DNA of 64,000 nt from an uncultured Paracoccaceae bacterium (lineage in GTDB: Bacteria; Pseudomonadota; Alphaproteobacteria; Rhodobacterales; Rhodobacteraceae). Made by a program: the position numbers and the translations under genes. The notes below the pieces were generated by a model. The model worked only from the letters and a program-made list of their open reading frames with translations, was not told the origin of the DNA and made no database searches. Below are positions 52,823 through 61,594 of the stretch, one piece after another (the stretch's first letter is position 1; every line of letters starts with the position of its first letter). The stretch lies in contig CANMQO010000001.1 of the NCBI GenBank assembly GCA_947500055.1, positions 310,001 through 374,000 of the forward strand, written 5' to 3'.

Positions 52823-54736
52823 ATGTTCACTAAAATCCTGATCGCGAACCGGGGCGAGATTGCTTGCCGTGTGATCCAGTCCGCCCGTAAGATGGGTGTC
52901 CGGACTGTTGCCGTGTATTCGGATGCCGATGCTGCTGCGTTGCATGTCCGGCAGGCGGATGAGGCGGCGCGGCTTGGCCCTGCGCCGGTGGCAGACAGTT
53001 ATCTGCGCGCTGATCTGATCGTGCAGGCGGCCTTGGATACCGGCGCGCAGGCGATCCATCCCGGTTATGGCTTTCTGTCTGAAAACCCGGAATTCGTGGA
53101 GGCGGTGGAGGCTGCCGGTCTGGTCTTTATCGGCCCATCCGCCAAGGCCATTCGTGCCATGGGGTTGAAGGATGCCGCCAAGGCGCTGATGCATGAGGCC
53201 GGTGTGCCGGTGGTGCCGGGTTACCATGGTGACAATCAGGATCCCGATTTTCTGGCCAAGCAGGCCGATCAGATTGGTTACCCCGTCTTGATCAAGGCGG
53301 TCGCCGGTGGCGGCGGCAAGGGCATGCGGTTGGTTGAAGCGCCCTCAAATTTTCCAGAAAATTTGACATCAGCGCAGGCGGAGGCGCGCACCGCCTTTGG
53401 CAATGCGGATGTGCTGATTGAGAAATACATCACCTCGCCCCGCCATATCGAGGTGCAGGTATTTGGCGATGGCAGTGATGCGGTGCATCTGTTTGAGCGG
53501 GATTGTTCGCTGCAACGCCGCCATCAGAAGGTGATCGAAGAGGCGCCCGCGCCGGGCATGACCGATGATGTTCGTGCGGCGATGGGGCAGGCCGCTGTCA
53601 AGGCGGCCAAGGCGATTGGTTATGCCGGGGCGGGCACGATTGAATTTATCGTCGATGGGTCGGACGGGCTGCGCCCGGATGGGTTCTGGTTCATGGAGAT
53701 GAATACGCGGCTGCAGGTGGAGCATCCGGTGACGGAGGCCATTACCGGCGTTGATCTGGTGGAATGGCAGTTGCGTGTCGCGGCGGGGGAGCCGTTGCCA
53801 GCCCGGCAGGAGGATTTGTCGATTGATGGCCATGCGTTTGAGGCGCGCCTTTATGCCGAGGATGTCCCCGCCGGGTTCCTGCCCGCGACGGGGGTGATTG
53901 ATCATCTGGAATTTCCGGCATCCGCCCGGATTGATAGCGGCGTTGAAGCCGGGTCCGAGATTTCGCCCTGGTATGATCCGATGATTGCCAAGGTCACGGT
54001 GCATGGGCCAGATCGCGCATCGGCGTTGCGATCATTGTCATCGGCGCTGGATGCCACACAGGTAGCGGGCACGGTGACCAATCTGGGTTTCCTGCGCAAG
54101 CTGTCACGGGATGACGGGTTTGTTGCGGGTGATGTGGATACCGGATTGATCGCGCGGGAGGAGGATGCCCTGTGTACCGTGGACCAGCCGACGCCGCGCG
54201 ATATTGCCCTGGCTGCAATTGTGGCCGCTGATATTGCGGCAGGGCCGCTGACCGGCTTCACCCTCTGGTCCCCTTTGACCCGCGAGATTACGCTGGGCTT
54301 TGATGATGCGTCGCATGTGGCGCGATTGACGGTACACGATGCGGCCCGCGTTGAAGCTGCCGTTGGCGATGAACTGGTGACCCTGACCCATCGCGGCGCG
54401 GATTGGGGCATGCCTGCCGTGCGGCATGGCGCGCGTGTCACCGTTTTTGGTGCGCGGACGCTGACCTTCGATGTGATCGATCCTCTGGACCGTGGGGGTG
54501 CCATGGCCGGTGGTGACACGGTTCTGGCCCCTATGCCGGGGCTGGTGCGTGATGTTGGCGTGACGGCGGGGCAGGCGGTGGCCGAGGGCGACCGCATCGC
54601 CGTGCTGGAGGCGATGAAGATGGAACATGTGCTGCGCGCCCCGCGTGATGGTATTGTGGCCTCGGTCGCTGTGGCGGCGGGCGATCAGGTGACAGCGGGT
54701 GCCCTGATGGTTGCATTGGAAGAGGACGAGACATGA
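52823..54736 (+). CDS. mccA: Methylcrotonyl-CoA carboxylase alpha subunit (biotin carboxylase/carrier)
   Basis: A 637-residue protein: biotin carboxylase (FTKILIANRGEIACRVIQSA start, GGGGKGMRLVE ATP loop, EMNTRLQVEHPVTEAITG) and a C-terminal biotinyl domain with Lys599 in EAMKMEH. Residues about 174-182 (PSNFPENLTS) are encoded by a palindrome, CAAATTTTCCAGAAAATTTG (53346-53365), that shares a 15-mer with an intergenic element at 21787-21801; the frame and length are kept. It carboxylates biotin for MccB. Confidence 0.96.
   Translation: MFTKILIANRGEIACRVIQSARKMGVRTVAVYSDADAAALHVRQADEAARLGPAPVADSYLRADLIVQAALDTGAQAIHPGYGFLSENPEFVEAVEAAGLVFIGPSAKAIRAMGLKDAAKALMHEAGVPVVPGYHGDNQDPDFLAKQADQIGYPVLIKAVAGGGGKGMRLVEAPSNFPENLTSAQAEARTAFGNADVLIEKYITSPRHIEVQVFGDGSDAVHLFERDCSLQRRHQKVIEEAPAPGMTDDVRAAMGQAAVKAAKAIGYAGAGTIEFIVDGSDGLRPDGFWFMEMNTRLQVEHPVTEAITGVDLVEWQLRVAAGEPLPARQEDLSIDGHAFEARLYAEDVPAGFLPATGVIDHLEFPASARIDSGVEAGSEISPWYDPMIAKVTVHGPDRASALRSLSSALDATQVAGTVTNLGFLRKLSRDDGFVAGDVDTGLIAREEDALCTVDQPTPRDIALAAIVAADIAAGPLTGFTLWSPLTREITLGFDDASHVARLTVHDAARVEAAVGDELVTLTHRGADWGMPAVRHGARVTVFGARTLTFDVIDPLDRGGAMAGGDTVLAPMPGLVRDVGVTAGQAVAEGDRIAVLEAMKMEHVLRAPRDGIVASVAVAAGDQVTAGALMVALEEDET
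53346..53365. repeat. Palindromic element inside mccA
   Basis: CAAATTTTCCAGAAAATTTG forms 9-bp arms around a two-base centre. AAAATTTGACATCAG (53358-53372) is the exact reverse complement of 21787-21801 next to the DUF3422 gene. It is AT-rich against GC-rich coding surroundings and lies in a surface-type, variable stretch of the biotin carboxylase domain. Confidence 0.6.
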
Positions 54737-55383
54737 TCAGGCTGCATCATTGTCATCAGACCCGATCGATGCGCAGCCTGTGGCTGCTTTATGAGATTGG
54801 CGCGGATTTTGATTTGCAGGTTTATCCGTTTGACAAGACCCTGCGCGAGGAACCCTACCGGTCGCTGAACCCGACCGGCCGGGTGCCGACGCTGGAGATT
54901 GATGGCGTGGTGATTACTGAAAGTGGTGCCATTGCCGAATATCTGTGCGAGCGCTTTCCCGACGCGGCCCTGGGTCGAGACCCAGGCCACGATGAGCGCG
55001 CGGGCTTTCTCAACTGGATCCATTTCGCCGAGACGATCAGTCAGCATACTGCCGCCCTGACCCAGCAGCATGTGGCCCTATATGAAGACCACATGCGCTC
55101 TCCCATTATCATGCAGCTGGAGGCGAAGCGCCTTGCCAAGACCCTGCGCACCGTCGAGGAGGGGCTGGAGGGTGAATATCTGCTGTCTTCGTTTTCGGCA
55201 GCCGATATTGGCGTCGGGCAGGCCGTCTATATGGCCGGGCATTTTGTTGAACTGGAGCAATTTCCGAAACTCTTTGACTGGTTTGGCCGTTTGCAGACCC
55301 GTGATGCCTATCGCCGGTCGTTGCCCGATGGTCCCGGCCTTTATGCCAAGCCGTTTTATTCACCATGGGAAATCCCGTCATGA
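54733..55383 (+). CDS. Glutathione S-transferase family protein
   Basis: A 216-residue GST. The thioredoxin-fold half has the CHQTRSMRSLWLLYEIG start and the NPTGRVPTLEIDG and ESGAIAEYL glutathione-binding pieces; the helical half contains FSAADIGVGQAVYMA. ATG at 54733 overlaps the mccA stop and its own stop overlaps the lyase start. A GST in leucine gene clusters occurs in this lineage, but its role (perhaps scavenging of reactive acyl intermediates) is inference. Confidence 0.9.
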   Translation: MIRLHHCHQTRSMRSLWLLYEIGADFDLQVYPFDKTLREEPYRSLNPTGRVPTLEIDGVVITESGAIAEYLCERFPDAALGRDPGHDERAGFLNWIHFAETISQHTAALTQQHVALYEDHMRSPIIMQLEAKRLAKTLRTVEEGLEGEYLLSSFSAADIGVGQAVYMAGHFVELEQFPKLFDWFGRLQTRDAYRRSLPDGPGLYAKPFYSPWEIPS

Positions 55384-56240
55384 GTGATTTCGTTCGTATT
55401 CACGAAGTCGGGCCGCGTGACGGGTTGCAGAATGAACCGGGTGTTATTCCGGTCGCTGACAAGGTGGCGCTGATTGACCTTCTTGGCACATCCGGCTTGC
55501 GCGATATCGAGGTGGGCAGTTTTGTCAGCCCGAAATGGGTGCCGCAGATGGCGGATACGGATCGCGTGCTGGCCGATCTGACCCCGGTGGAGGGCGTAAG
55601 CTACGCCGTGCTGGTCCCCAACATGCGCGGCTGGGATGGTTTTGTGGCGGCCCGTGTCCCTGGCGTGATCTATGAGGTGGCGGTGTTCATTTCTGCGTCC
55701 GAAGGGTTTTCGCAAAGCAATCTGAACTGTTCGATTGCGGAATCGGTTGAACGTCTGGCCCCAGTTGTGCGTGCCGCGGTGGCGGCGGGGGTTGGCGTGC
55801 GCGGCTATATCTCTTGCGTGACGGATTGCCCGTTTGAAGGCCCTGTCGCACCGGATGCCGTGGCCCGTGCTGCCGAGATGGTGTTGGCCGTGGCGCCGAT
55901 GCAGTTGTCCTTGGGCGATACGATCGGCAAGGGCACGCCTGAGCGGGTGGTGACCATGTTGGAAGCCGTATCGCAGGTTGCCCCCGTCACGCAGTTGGCG
56001 GGCCATTTCCATGACACGGGCGGTCAGGCTCTGGCGAATATAGACGCCTCGCTGGAGATGGGCTTGCGTGCCTTTGACAGTGCTGTCGGGGGATTGGGTG
56101 GCTGTCCTTACGCACCGGGCGCGCCGGGTAACGTCGCCACAGAGGCGGTGCTGGATCTGGTCCACGGGCTCGGGTTTCAAACCGGTGTCGATGTGGATGT
56201 AATTGCGAAGGCGGCCAAGATGGCGCGGGGGATGCGATGA
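55380..56240 (+). CDS. mvaB: Hydroxymethylglutaryl-CoA lyase
   Basis: A 286-residue TIM-barrel lyase that splits HMG-CoA to acetyl-CoA and acetoacetate. EVGPRDGLQNEPG gives the catalytic/metal region, GHFHDT supplies metal-binding His residues, and the C-terminal signature AVGGLGGCPYAPGAPGN carries the active-site Cys. The ATG at 55380 and overlap with the GST stop fix the start. It is the last carbon-splitting step of leucine degradation. Confidence 0.95.
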   Translation: MSDFVRIHEVGPRDGLQNEPGVIPVADKVALIDLLGTSGLRDIEVGSFVSPKWVPQMADTDRVLADLTPVEGVSYAVLVPNMRGWDGFVAARVPGVIYEVAVFISASEGFSQSNLNCSIAESVERLAPVVRAAVAAGVGVRGYISCVTDCPFEGPVAPDAVARAAEMVLAVAPMQLSLGDTIGKGTPERVVTMLEAVSQVAPVTQLAGHFHDTGGQALANIDASLEMGLRAFDSAVGGLGGCPYAPGAPGNVATEAVLDLVHGLGFQTGVDVDVIAKAAKMARGMR

Positions 56241-57016
56241 TCGAGTTATCGGTGGATGATCGGGGTGTGGCCAAGCTGGTGTTGGCGCGACCAGATAAAC
56301 ATAATGCATTGTCGCAAGCGCTGATCGACGATCTGCGCGACGCGGCAGCGAAGATTGCTGCGGACCCCGATATCCGGGTTGTCGTGCTGGCCGGGCAGGG
56401 TGCGTCGTTCTGCGCAGGCGGTGATCTGGGATGGATGCGTGACCAGATGGCAGGTGATGAGGCGATGAAGCGCGCCGCGGCAAGTTCAATCGCCGGGATG
56501 CTGGGCGCATTGAATACATTGCCGCAGCCGGTCATTGGCCGGGTGCATGGCAATGCCTTTGGTGGCGGCGTTGGGATGGCTTGCGTCTGTGATGTGGCGG
56601 TTGCGGCGGATCATGTGAAGCTTGGCCTGACCGAAACCAGACTGGGCCTGATCCCGGCGACGATTGGCCCCTATGTGCTGGCGCGGCTGGGCGAGGCGCA
56701 TGCAAGGCGGGTGTTCATGTCGTCCCGTGTGTTTGATGCGGCAGAGGCAGCGGCGCTGGGCATTGTCGCCAGGGTGGTGCCCGCAGATGAACTTGATACG
56801 GCGGTAGAGGCAGAAGTTGCCCCCTATCTCCAATGCGCACCGGGGGCGGTGGCTGCTGCAAAGCGGTTTGCCCGGTCATTGGGGCCGCTGATAGATGAAG
56901 ATACAGTTACACGATCCATTGATGCGCTGATTGCGCAATGGCACAGCGCGGACGCGGCCGAGGGCATCTCGGCCTTCTTTGAAAAGCGCAAACCGGCATG
57001 GGCCGTGACGTCGTAG
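56237..57016 (+). CDS. liuC: Methylglutaconyl-CoA hydratase (enoyl-CoA hydratase family)
   Basis: A 259-residue crotonase. The oxyanion segments are AGQGASFCAGGDLGWM and RVHGNAFGGGVGMACVCDVA, and TETRLGLIPATIGPYVL is typical of methylglutaconyl-CoA hydratases. It hydrates 3-methylglutaconyl-CoA to HMG-CoA, the step between MCC and the lyase. The ATG overlaps the lyase stop, so it closes the leucine operon. Confidence 0.9.
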   Translation: MIELSVDDRGVAKLVLARPDKHNALSQALIDDLRDAAAKIAADPDIRVVVLAGQGASFCAGGDLGWMRDQMAGDEAMKRAAASSIAGMLGALNTLPQPVIGRVHGNAFGGGVGMACVCDVAVAADHVKLGLTETRLGLIPATIGPYVLARLGEAHARRVFMSSRVFDAAEAAALGIVARVVPADELDTAVEAEVAPYLQCAPGAVAAAKRFARSLGPLIDEDTVTRSIDALIAQWHSADAAEGISAFFEKRKPAWAVTS

Positions 57017-57087
57017 CGTAATCGTCAGAATTCCGTCTCACTTTGGGCTGATTTTCGGGGTTGTCTGGAGCCATGAAAGGGGTCCAG

Positions 57088-58029
57088 ATGCAGTTTGATT
57101 GGCCGACACCAGATGAAATGATCTATCGTATCAGTCGCTTGCGCCGTCTTGTGGTACTGGCGGTTGCGATTCCCGTTACGGTTCTGTTGCTGGGATCGCT
57201 GATTGATCCTTCATTTATTAGCCCTGATCGCGCAACAATGGCGGCGATTGCCGTTGCATTGTTGGTATCGGGACATGTGGTTCTGTTCCCGAATGTGCCG
57301 CTTGAAACCATATGCCTGTCTATTGTGGTCACGGTTCTGGCGGTGGCTGCCCCGAGCATCAGGGCGCTGAGCCTGCTGGCCCCGCCGGACCATGCCGATG
57401 CAGCCCTGATCATCCTGGTGACCCTGTCGGTTTTGGCGGCAGGGGGTCTTATGGTCGTCCTGCAATGCGTGCTTGGCCTGCTGATGACGGTTGGACCTGT
57501 GCTGCGGTTGCGGTTGCGCGCATCGATTGATGTGCCTTGTTCGCCAGAGGTGGCCCGCCGTCAATTTGCCTTGCAGCCCGGCACGCGCCGGGGGCGTATC
57601 CTGACCGGTGCCGCTGACAGGAACGGCTTTTTCGACGTCGCAATTGTTGCCCCGCAGATTGCGGATCCGGACGATCCGTCGCAGCCGATGGTGGTGCGGG
57701 TTAGTGCCAAGATTATCGAACAGACGCAAACCCATCAGCAGACCATGCTGGTTCTGCCAAACGGTGCGGTGACCGTCACGTCAGAGCGTTTTCAGGCCCA
57801 TGATGGCGGGTGCCGGGTCGAGATCACCGAATTGCCGGGTGACTTTACACTTGGCATGCATGTGATGTTCTGGCTGTCCGATCAGCAGATGGATAATCTG
57901 AGCGAAACAGCAGGGCTGATCAGCGGCACACCGGGACTGGCGAATGGGCTGGCGCATGGGGTTTCGTTCCTTTCGATCGCTGCGGCTGTCCTGTCGCCGC
58001 GTCAGCCGGTAACCGATCAGGCTGAATAG
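57088..58029 (+). CDS. Unknown membrane protein with C-terminal soluble domain
   Basis: About 313 residues. Four membrane helices in the first 140 residues are followed by a soluble domain from about 145 (RASIDVPCSPEVARRQFALQ), and a hydrophobic C-terminus. No family recognised. ATG at 57088 is preferred because AAGGGG precedes it; ATG at 57073 and TTG at 57061 are in frame. It stands between the leucine and nuo operons with its own spacer, 120 bp before nuoA. Confidence 0.7.
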   Translation: MQFDWPTPDEMIYRISRLRRLVVLAVAIPVTVLLLGSLIDPSFISPDRATMAAIAVALLVSGHVVLFPNVPLETICLSIVVTVLAVAAPSIRALSLLAPPDHADAALIILVTLSVLAAGGLMVVLQCVLGLLMTVGPVLRLRLRASIDVPCSPEVARRQFALQPGTRRGRILTGAADRNGFFDVAIVAPQIADPDDPSQPMVVRVSAKIIEQTQTHQQTMLVLPNGAVTVTSERFQAHDGGCRVEITELPGDFTLGMHVMFWLSDQQMDNLSETAGLISGTPGLANGLAHGVSFLSIAAAVLSPRQPVTDQAE

Positions 58030-58064
58030 GCCCGTAAAACCTGAATTTGAACCATCGCGTTTGG

Positions 58065-58093
58065 TTGACCACCGGCTGGGCCAAGGATATGGA
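58065..58093 (+). promoter_or_regulatory. Candidate sigma-70-type promoter for the nuo operon
   Basis: TTGACC (58065-58070) and TATGGA (58088-58093) are separated by 17 bp, and lie 57 bp before the nuoA start. The -35 is good, the -10 fair. No other hexamer pair in the 58030-58149 spacer is as well placed. Confidence 0.5.
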
Positions 58094-58149
58094 TCGGTGA
58101 GCGTAAGTCTGGCCCGCCTTTTGGCGCGCCCTGCCGAAAGGAAAACCCG

Positions 58150-58515
58150 TTGCAGGAAATGCTGTCTGAATATCTGCCGATCATGATCTTCCTTGGGTTG
58201 GCAATTGCGTTGGGGCTGATCCTCATTCTGGCGGCAGCGATTGTGGCTGTGCGCAACCCGGACCCGGAAAAAGTGTCGGCCTATGAATGCGGGTTCAACG
58301 CATTTGACGATGCCCGGATGAAGTTTGATGTCCGGTTCTATCTGGTGTCGATCCTGTTCATCATCTTTGATCTTGAAGTGGCCTTCCTGTTCCCCTGGGC
58401 CGTGGCATTTGCGGATATCAGCATGGTCGGATTCTGGTCGATGATGGTTTTCCTTGCTGTATTGACCATCGGTTTTGCCTATGAATGGAAAAAGGGCGCG
58501 CTTGAGTGGGAATGA
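58150..58515 (+). CDS. nuoA: NADH-quinone oxidoreductase subunit A
   Basis: A 121-residue three-helix subunit of complex I. The conserved loop is [20 protein letters not shown], with the invariant Cys used in ubiquinone-site conformational change, then [23 protein letters not shown] at 58150 is chosen for AAGGA at the right distance; ATG at 58159 is an alternative. It is the first nuo gene, and 301 bp separate it from nuoB, which is unusual. Confidence 0.95.
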   Translation: MQEMLSEYLPIMIFLGLAIALGLILILAAAIVAVRNPDPEKVSAYECGFNAFDDARMKFDVRFYLVSILFIIFDLEVAFLFPWAVAFADISMVGFWSMMVFLAVLTIGFAYEWKKGALEWE

Positions 58516-58573
58516 TGTGCCGCGCTTTGCGACCCATCTGACTTTGTCGCGCAACTTTGCCCCGGGCGGCAGG

Positions 58574-58661
58574 AAAAATCTGCGGCGCAGATTTTTGGGC
58601 GGCTGCGGGTTGATCATGTTTCGTTCCATCGGTGCCCGAAAAATCTACGAAGCAGATTTTT
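58574..58661. repeat. Two related palindromes in the nuoA-nuoB spacer
   Basis: AAAAATCTGC-GGC-GCAGATTTTT (58574-58596) is perfect. AAAAATCTAC-GAA-GCAGATTTTT (58639-58661) is the same with one arm mismatch. The two hairpins, 42 bp apart, are followed by TTTT-rich sequence in part, so they may attenuate nuo transcription, or they are a dispersed palindromic family. The remainder of the 58516-58816 spacer shows no supported gene. Confidence 0.75.
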
Positions 58662-58816
58662 CTTTCCTTGCGCTGCCGTTTTATCGTTTCATTTGGCGGC
58701 AATCCCCGGGGTGCCCGGTGCCGTTGCCCGCTTGACCTTCGTGGGTGCTCCGCTTAGTTCAGGGACGGACGAAACGCAGGCATTTGCAGCCTGCCACCGC
58801 GACAGGGAGAGCCTGC

Positions 58817-59350
58817 ATGGGCATTGCAACCGGATTGAATGACGCGGGCGCCGATAAAGAGGTCGCGACCCAGACGTTGAACCGCGAATTGCAGGATAAG
58901 GGTTTCCTTGTCACCTCGACTGCGGACATGATCAATTGGGCGCGCACCGGTTCCTTGCACTGGATGACCTTTGGTCTGGCGTGCTGTGCCGTCGAGATGA
59001 TGCACACATCCATGCCCCGCTATGATCTTGAACGGTTTGGCACCGCCCCCCGGGCGTCGCCGCGCCAGTCAGACCTGATGATTGTGGCCGGGACACTGAC
59101 CAACAAGATGGCACCGGCTTTGCGCAAGGTGTATGACCAGATGCCGGAGCCGCGTTACGTGATCTCGATGGGGTCATGTGCCAATGGCGGGGGCTACTAT
59201 CACTATAGCTATTCCGTGGTGCGCGGCTGCGACCGGATCGTCCCGGTTGATGTCTATGTTCCCGGGTGCCCCCCAACGGCTGAGGCGCTGCTTTACGGGA
59301 TCCTGCAATTGCAGCGCAAGATGCGCCGGACAGGAACAATTGTCCGGTGA
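58817..59350 (+). CDS. nuoB: NADH-quinone oxidoreductase subunit B
   Basis: A 177-residue subunit that ligates the N2 iron-sulfur cluster. The four Cys ligands are Cys56 and Cys57 (LACCAVEM), Cys121 (MGSCANGG) and Cys151 (PGCPPT). ATG at 58817 follows AGGGAGA. The stop overlaps the next GTG start (GTGA). Confidence 0.97.
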   Translation: MGIATGLNDAGADKEVATQTLNRELQDKGFLVTSTADMINWARTGSLHWMTFGLACCAVEMMHTSMPRYDLERFGTAPRASPRQSDLMIVAGTLTNKMAPALRKVYDQMPEPRYVISMGSCANGGGYYHYSYSVVRGCDRIVPVDVYVPGCPPTAEALLYGILQLQRKMRRTGTIVR

Positions 59351-59646
59351 GGATTTTGGGGAAGGTCGCATTGTTTGGACTGGCGATTTTGCTGATTGCC
59401 ATGTTTTTGGGCTATCAGGGCTTTGGTCTGCGGGTGAATTCCGCTGTCAACAGATGCCTCGGCTCTGGTCAACCATTGGCCAAATGTGATTGCCTTGGTG
59501 CGGAACTGCGCGCGGAGATCGGTTTGCTGCGTGGTTCTGCCATGTGGTCCGAGCCGCTATCCGCATTGATGAATGTTGACCGCGAGGCCGCGATCTCTGA
59601 GGCAGTGCCTGTGGCCCGCGCCCGCTGTGACCGCGAAACGATTTGA
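59347..59646 (+). CDS. Small single-helix protein inserted between nuoB and nuoC
   Basis: A 99-residue protein starting at GTG 59347, overlapping the nuoB stop. One N-terminal membrane helix ([20 protein letters not shown]) precedes a polar part with three Cys ([19 protein letters not shown]). No family recognised. Unknown reading frames between nuo genes are known from Rhodobacter capsulatus, so this may be a lineage-specific complex I or membrane accessory. Confidence 0.72.
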   Translation: MRILGKVALFGLAILLIAMFLGYQGFGLRVNSAVNRCLGSGQPLAKCDCLGAELRAEIGLLRGSAMWSEPLSALMNVDREAAISEAVPVARARCDRETI

Positions 59647-59662
59647 ACAGGAGACGGCTCCG

Positions 59663-60274
59663 ATGACCGAAGCATTGAATGAACTGGGCGCCCATCTGGA
59701 ATTGAAGCGTACCGATTGCGTCTTGTCCTGGGATGTGACCCATGATGAGTTGACGGTGACGGTTGCGCCGTCATCGCTGGTCAGCTTTGTTGAGTTTCTG
59801 AAAACCGATGCCACCTGCAAGTTTTCATCGCTGGTGGATATTACCGCCGTTGACTATCCCAGCCGGGCCAAGCGTTTTGACGTCGTCTATCATTTCCTGA
59901 GCATGTATCAGAACCACCGTATCCGCTTGCGCGTCCAGATCCGTGAGGAGGATATGTTGCCCTCCATCATATCCGTTCACCCATCCGCCAACTGGTTCGA
60001 ACGCGAAGTGTTCGACATGTTCGGCATCCTGTTTTCCGGCCATCCCGATCTGCGCCGCATCCTGACCGATTACGGTTTTCGTGGTCACCCGCTGCGCAAG
60101 GATTTCCCGACCACGGGCTATACCGAGGTCCGTTATGACGAGGTGCAGAAGCGCGTTGTCTATGAACCGGTCAAGCTGGTGCAGGAATACCGCCAGTTTG
60201 ATTTCATGTCCCCGTGGGAAGGTGCCGAATACATTCTGCCGGGTGATGAGAAGAAAGACGAGAAGGCAAGCTGA
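59663..60274 (+). CDS. nuoC: NADH-quinone oxidoreductase subunit C
   Basis: A 203-residue subunit of the peripheral arm. The 30-kDa subunit signature [20 protein letters not shown] is present, followed by [16 protein letters not shown] and a C-terminal charged tail. ATG at 59663 follows AGGAGA. The final base of its stop overlaps the start of the GFA-type gene. It is separate from nuoD here, unlike the fused NuoCD of E. coli. Confidence 0.96.
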   Translation: MTEALNELGAHLELKRTDCVLSWDVTHDELTVTVAPSSLVSFVEFLKTDATCKFSSLVDITAVDYPSRAKRFDVVYHFLSMYQNHRIRLRVQIREEDMLPSIISVHPSANWFEREVFDMFGILFSGHPDLRRILTDYGFRGHPLRKDFPTTGYTEVRYDEVQKRVVYEPVKLVQEYRQFDFMSPWEGAEYILPGDEKKDEKAS

Positions 60275-60702
60275 TGGCGGCACTTCCGGGCAAATGCATG
60301 TGCGGCGCTTGCCGTTTCACTGCAACACCGACGGTCGGTGGTCTGGGGGCAGGGGCCTGCCATTGCGGGATGTGCCGAAAATGGTCGGGCGGCATGTATC
60401 TGTCGGTTGATTGTGGATCATCCCTTGTCTTTGATGATGGCGCACCGGTTGGATCCTATAAGGGATCGGAATGGGGTGAGCGGTTGTTCTGCAAGACCTG
60501 TGGGTCGTCGCTGCTGTGGCAGACCCAGGATGGGCAGAACCAGCATGTATCTATTCAGGCCTTCGAGGACCCGTCCCAATTCGAGATTGGCATACAGGTT
60601 TTCATCGACCAGAAGCCCGGCAATTACGCGTTGGCCGGTGAGACCAAGACAATGACCGAGGCCGAGGTCTTTGCCATGTTTGCGCCGGACGGGGATGGCT
60701 GA
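60274..60702 (+). CDS. GFA-domain zinc protein (glutathione-dependent formaldehyde-activating-like)
   Basis: A 142-residue protein with a GFA/CENP-V fold. Zinc ligands appear as GKCMCGACRF, GACHCGMCRKW and LFCKTCGSSL. GFA-type enzymes bind glutathione and were reported to speed formation of S-hydroxymethylglutathione; most family members have no tested activity. The gene overlaps nuoC (TGATG) and overlaps the sulfotransferase by 8 bp, thus is part of the nuo transcript. Confidence 0.88.
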   Translation: MAALPGKCMCGACRFTATPTVGGLGAGACHCGMCRKWSGGMYLSVDCGSSLVFDDGAPVGSYKGSEWGERLFCKTCGSSLLWQTQDGQNQHVSIQAFEDPSQFEIGIQVFIDQKPGNYALAGETKTMTEAEVFAMFAPDGDG

Positions 60703-61594
60703 CCCGACAATCCTGTTCTGTGTCGGGGCGACAAAGGCGGGCACGACCTGGCTTTACAGGTACTTGCATGACCATCCGGATTGTTCATTGCCAGCGGTCA
60801 AAGAGGCCCATTACTGGGATACGTTTGATGCCGATGCCCGCGACCGTCAGGTGGCGGCCTTCAAGGCCCGTCTGCAGGAGTTGCGCGACTTGCGTGCGGA
60901 TGCGGAAAGCGCGGGCCGGGGTTGGCAGGTAGCGAATGTGACCCGCCGAATCTCTGACATGACAATGTTGATTTCCGTGATCGCCGGGGATCGCGCCGAC
61001 GACCAAGCTTATTCCAATTGGCTGACCGGCCGGGTGGAGGGGGTGAAGCTTTTTGCCGATATCACCCCCAATTACGCCACTTTGCCGGATCAGATACTGG
61101 CGCGGATGATCGCATTGTCACCGCAAACGCGGGTGCTGTTTCTGATCCGCGACCCGTTGGACCGGCTGTGGTCGCATATTCGCATGCAGGCGCGCCGTCA
61201 GCGTCAAGATCATGAAGTCTATGAAAAGAAGGCCAATAACATCCTTTACCGGATGCTGAACCGGGGCCAGGAGACACATATTCTGGAGCGCGGCGATTAT
61301 CCTGCAATCATTCGCAGACTGCGTCGTGTCATCCCGGAGGATCGGTTGATGGTTGCCTATACAGAAAACCTCATGGGGCAGAATGGCATCTCGCATCTTG
61401 CTGAGTTCCTTGGTATTAGCCCTGTAACGTCCGATGTAAAAACCCCGGTGCACCAAGGCGCCGAAGTTGTGATGTTGGATAAGCTGCGCCCCCGGGCGCT
61501 GAAACTGTTAAATGACCACTACGAATGGGCTGCACGCAATATTGGCCCACTGCCGGAACGTTGGCAGGAAAACCGCGCGAGGATGACAGGATGA
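60695..61594 (+). CDS. Sulfotransferase family protein inside the nuo operon
   Basis: A 299-residue PAPS-dependent sulfotransferase. The 5'-phosphosulfate loop is [14 protein letters not shown], and the 3'-phosphate site has Arg and Ser in [13 protein letters not shown]. Acceptor unknown (a lipid, sugar or small molecule). ATG at 60695 overlaps the preceding gene by 8 bp and the stop overlaps nuoD by ATGA, so it is tightly embedded between nuoC and nuoD. That location is unusual for a sulfotransferase. Confidence 0.88.
   Translation: MADPTILFCVGATKAGTTWLYRYLHDHPDCSLPAVKEAHYWDTFDADARDRQVAAFKARLQELRDLRADAESAGRGWQVANVTRRISDMTMLISVIAGDRADDQAYSNWLTGRVEGVKLFADITPNYATLPDQILARMIALSPQTRVLFLIRDPLDRLWSHIRMQARRQRQDHEVYEKKANNILYRMLNRGQETHILERGDYPAIIRRLRRVIPEDRLMVAYTENLMGQNGISHLAEFLGISPVTSDVKTPVHQGAEVVMLDKLRPRALKLLNDHYEWAARNIGPLPERWQENRARMTG

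Noticed and set aside
58475..58735. Frame spanning the nuoA-nuoB spacer
   Set aside because: It runs through the paired palindromes and has no ribosome site, so the frame is likely accidental.
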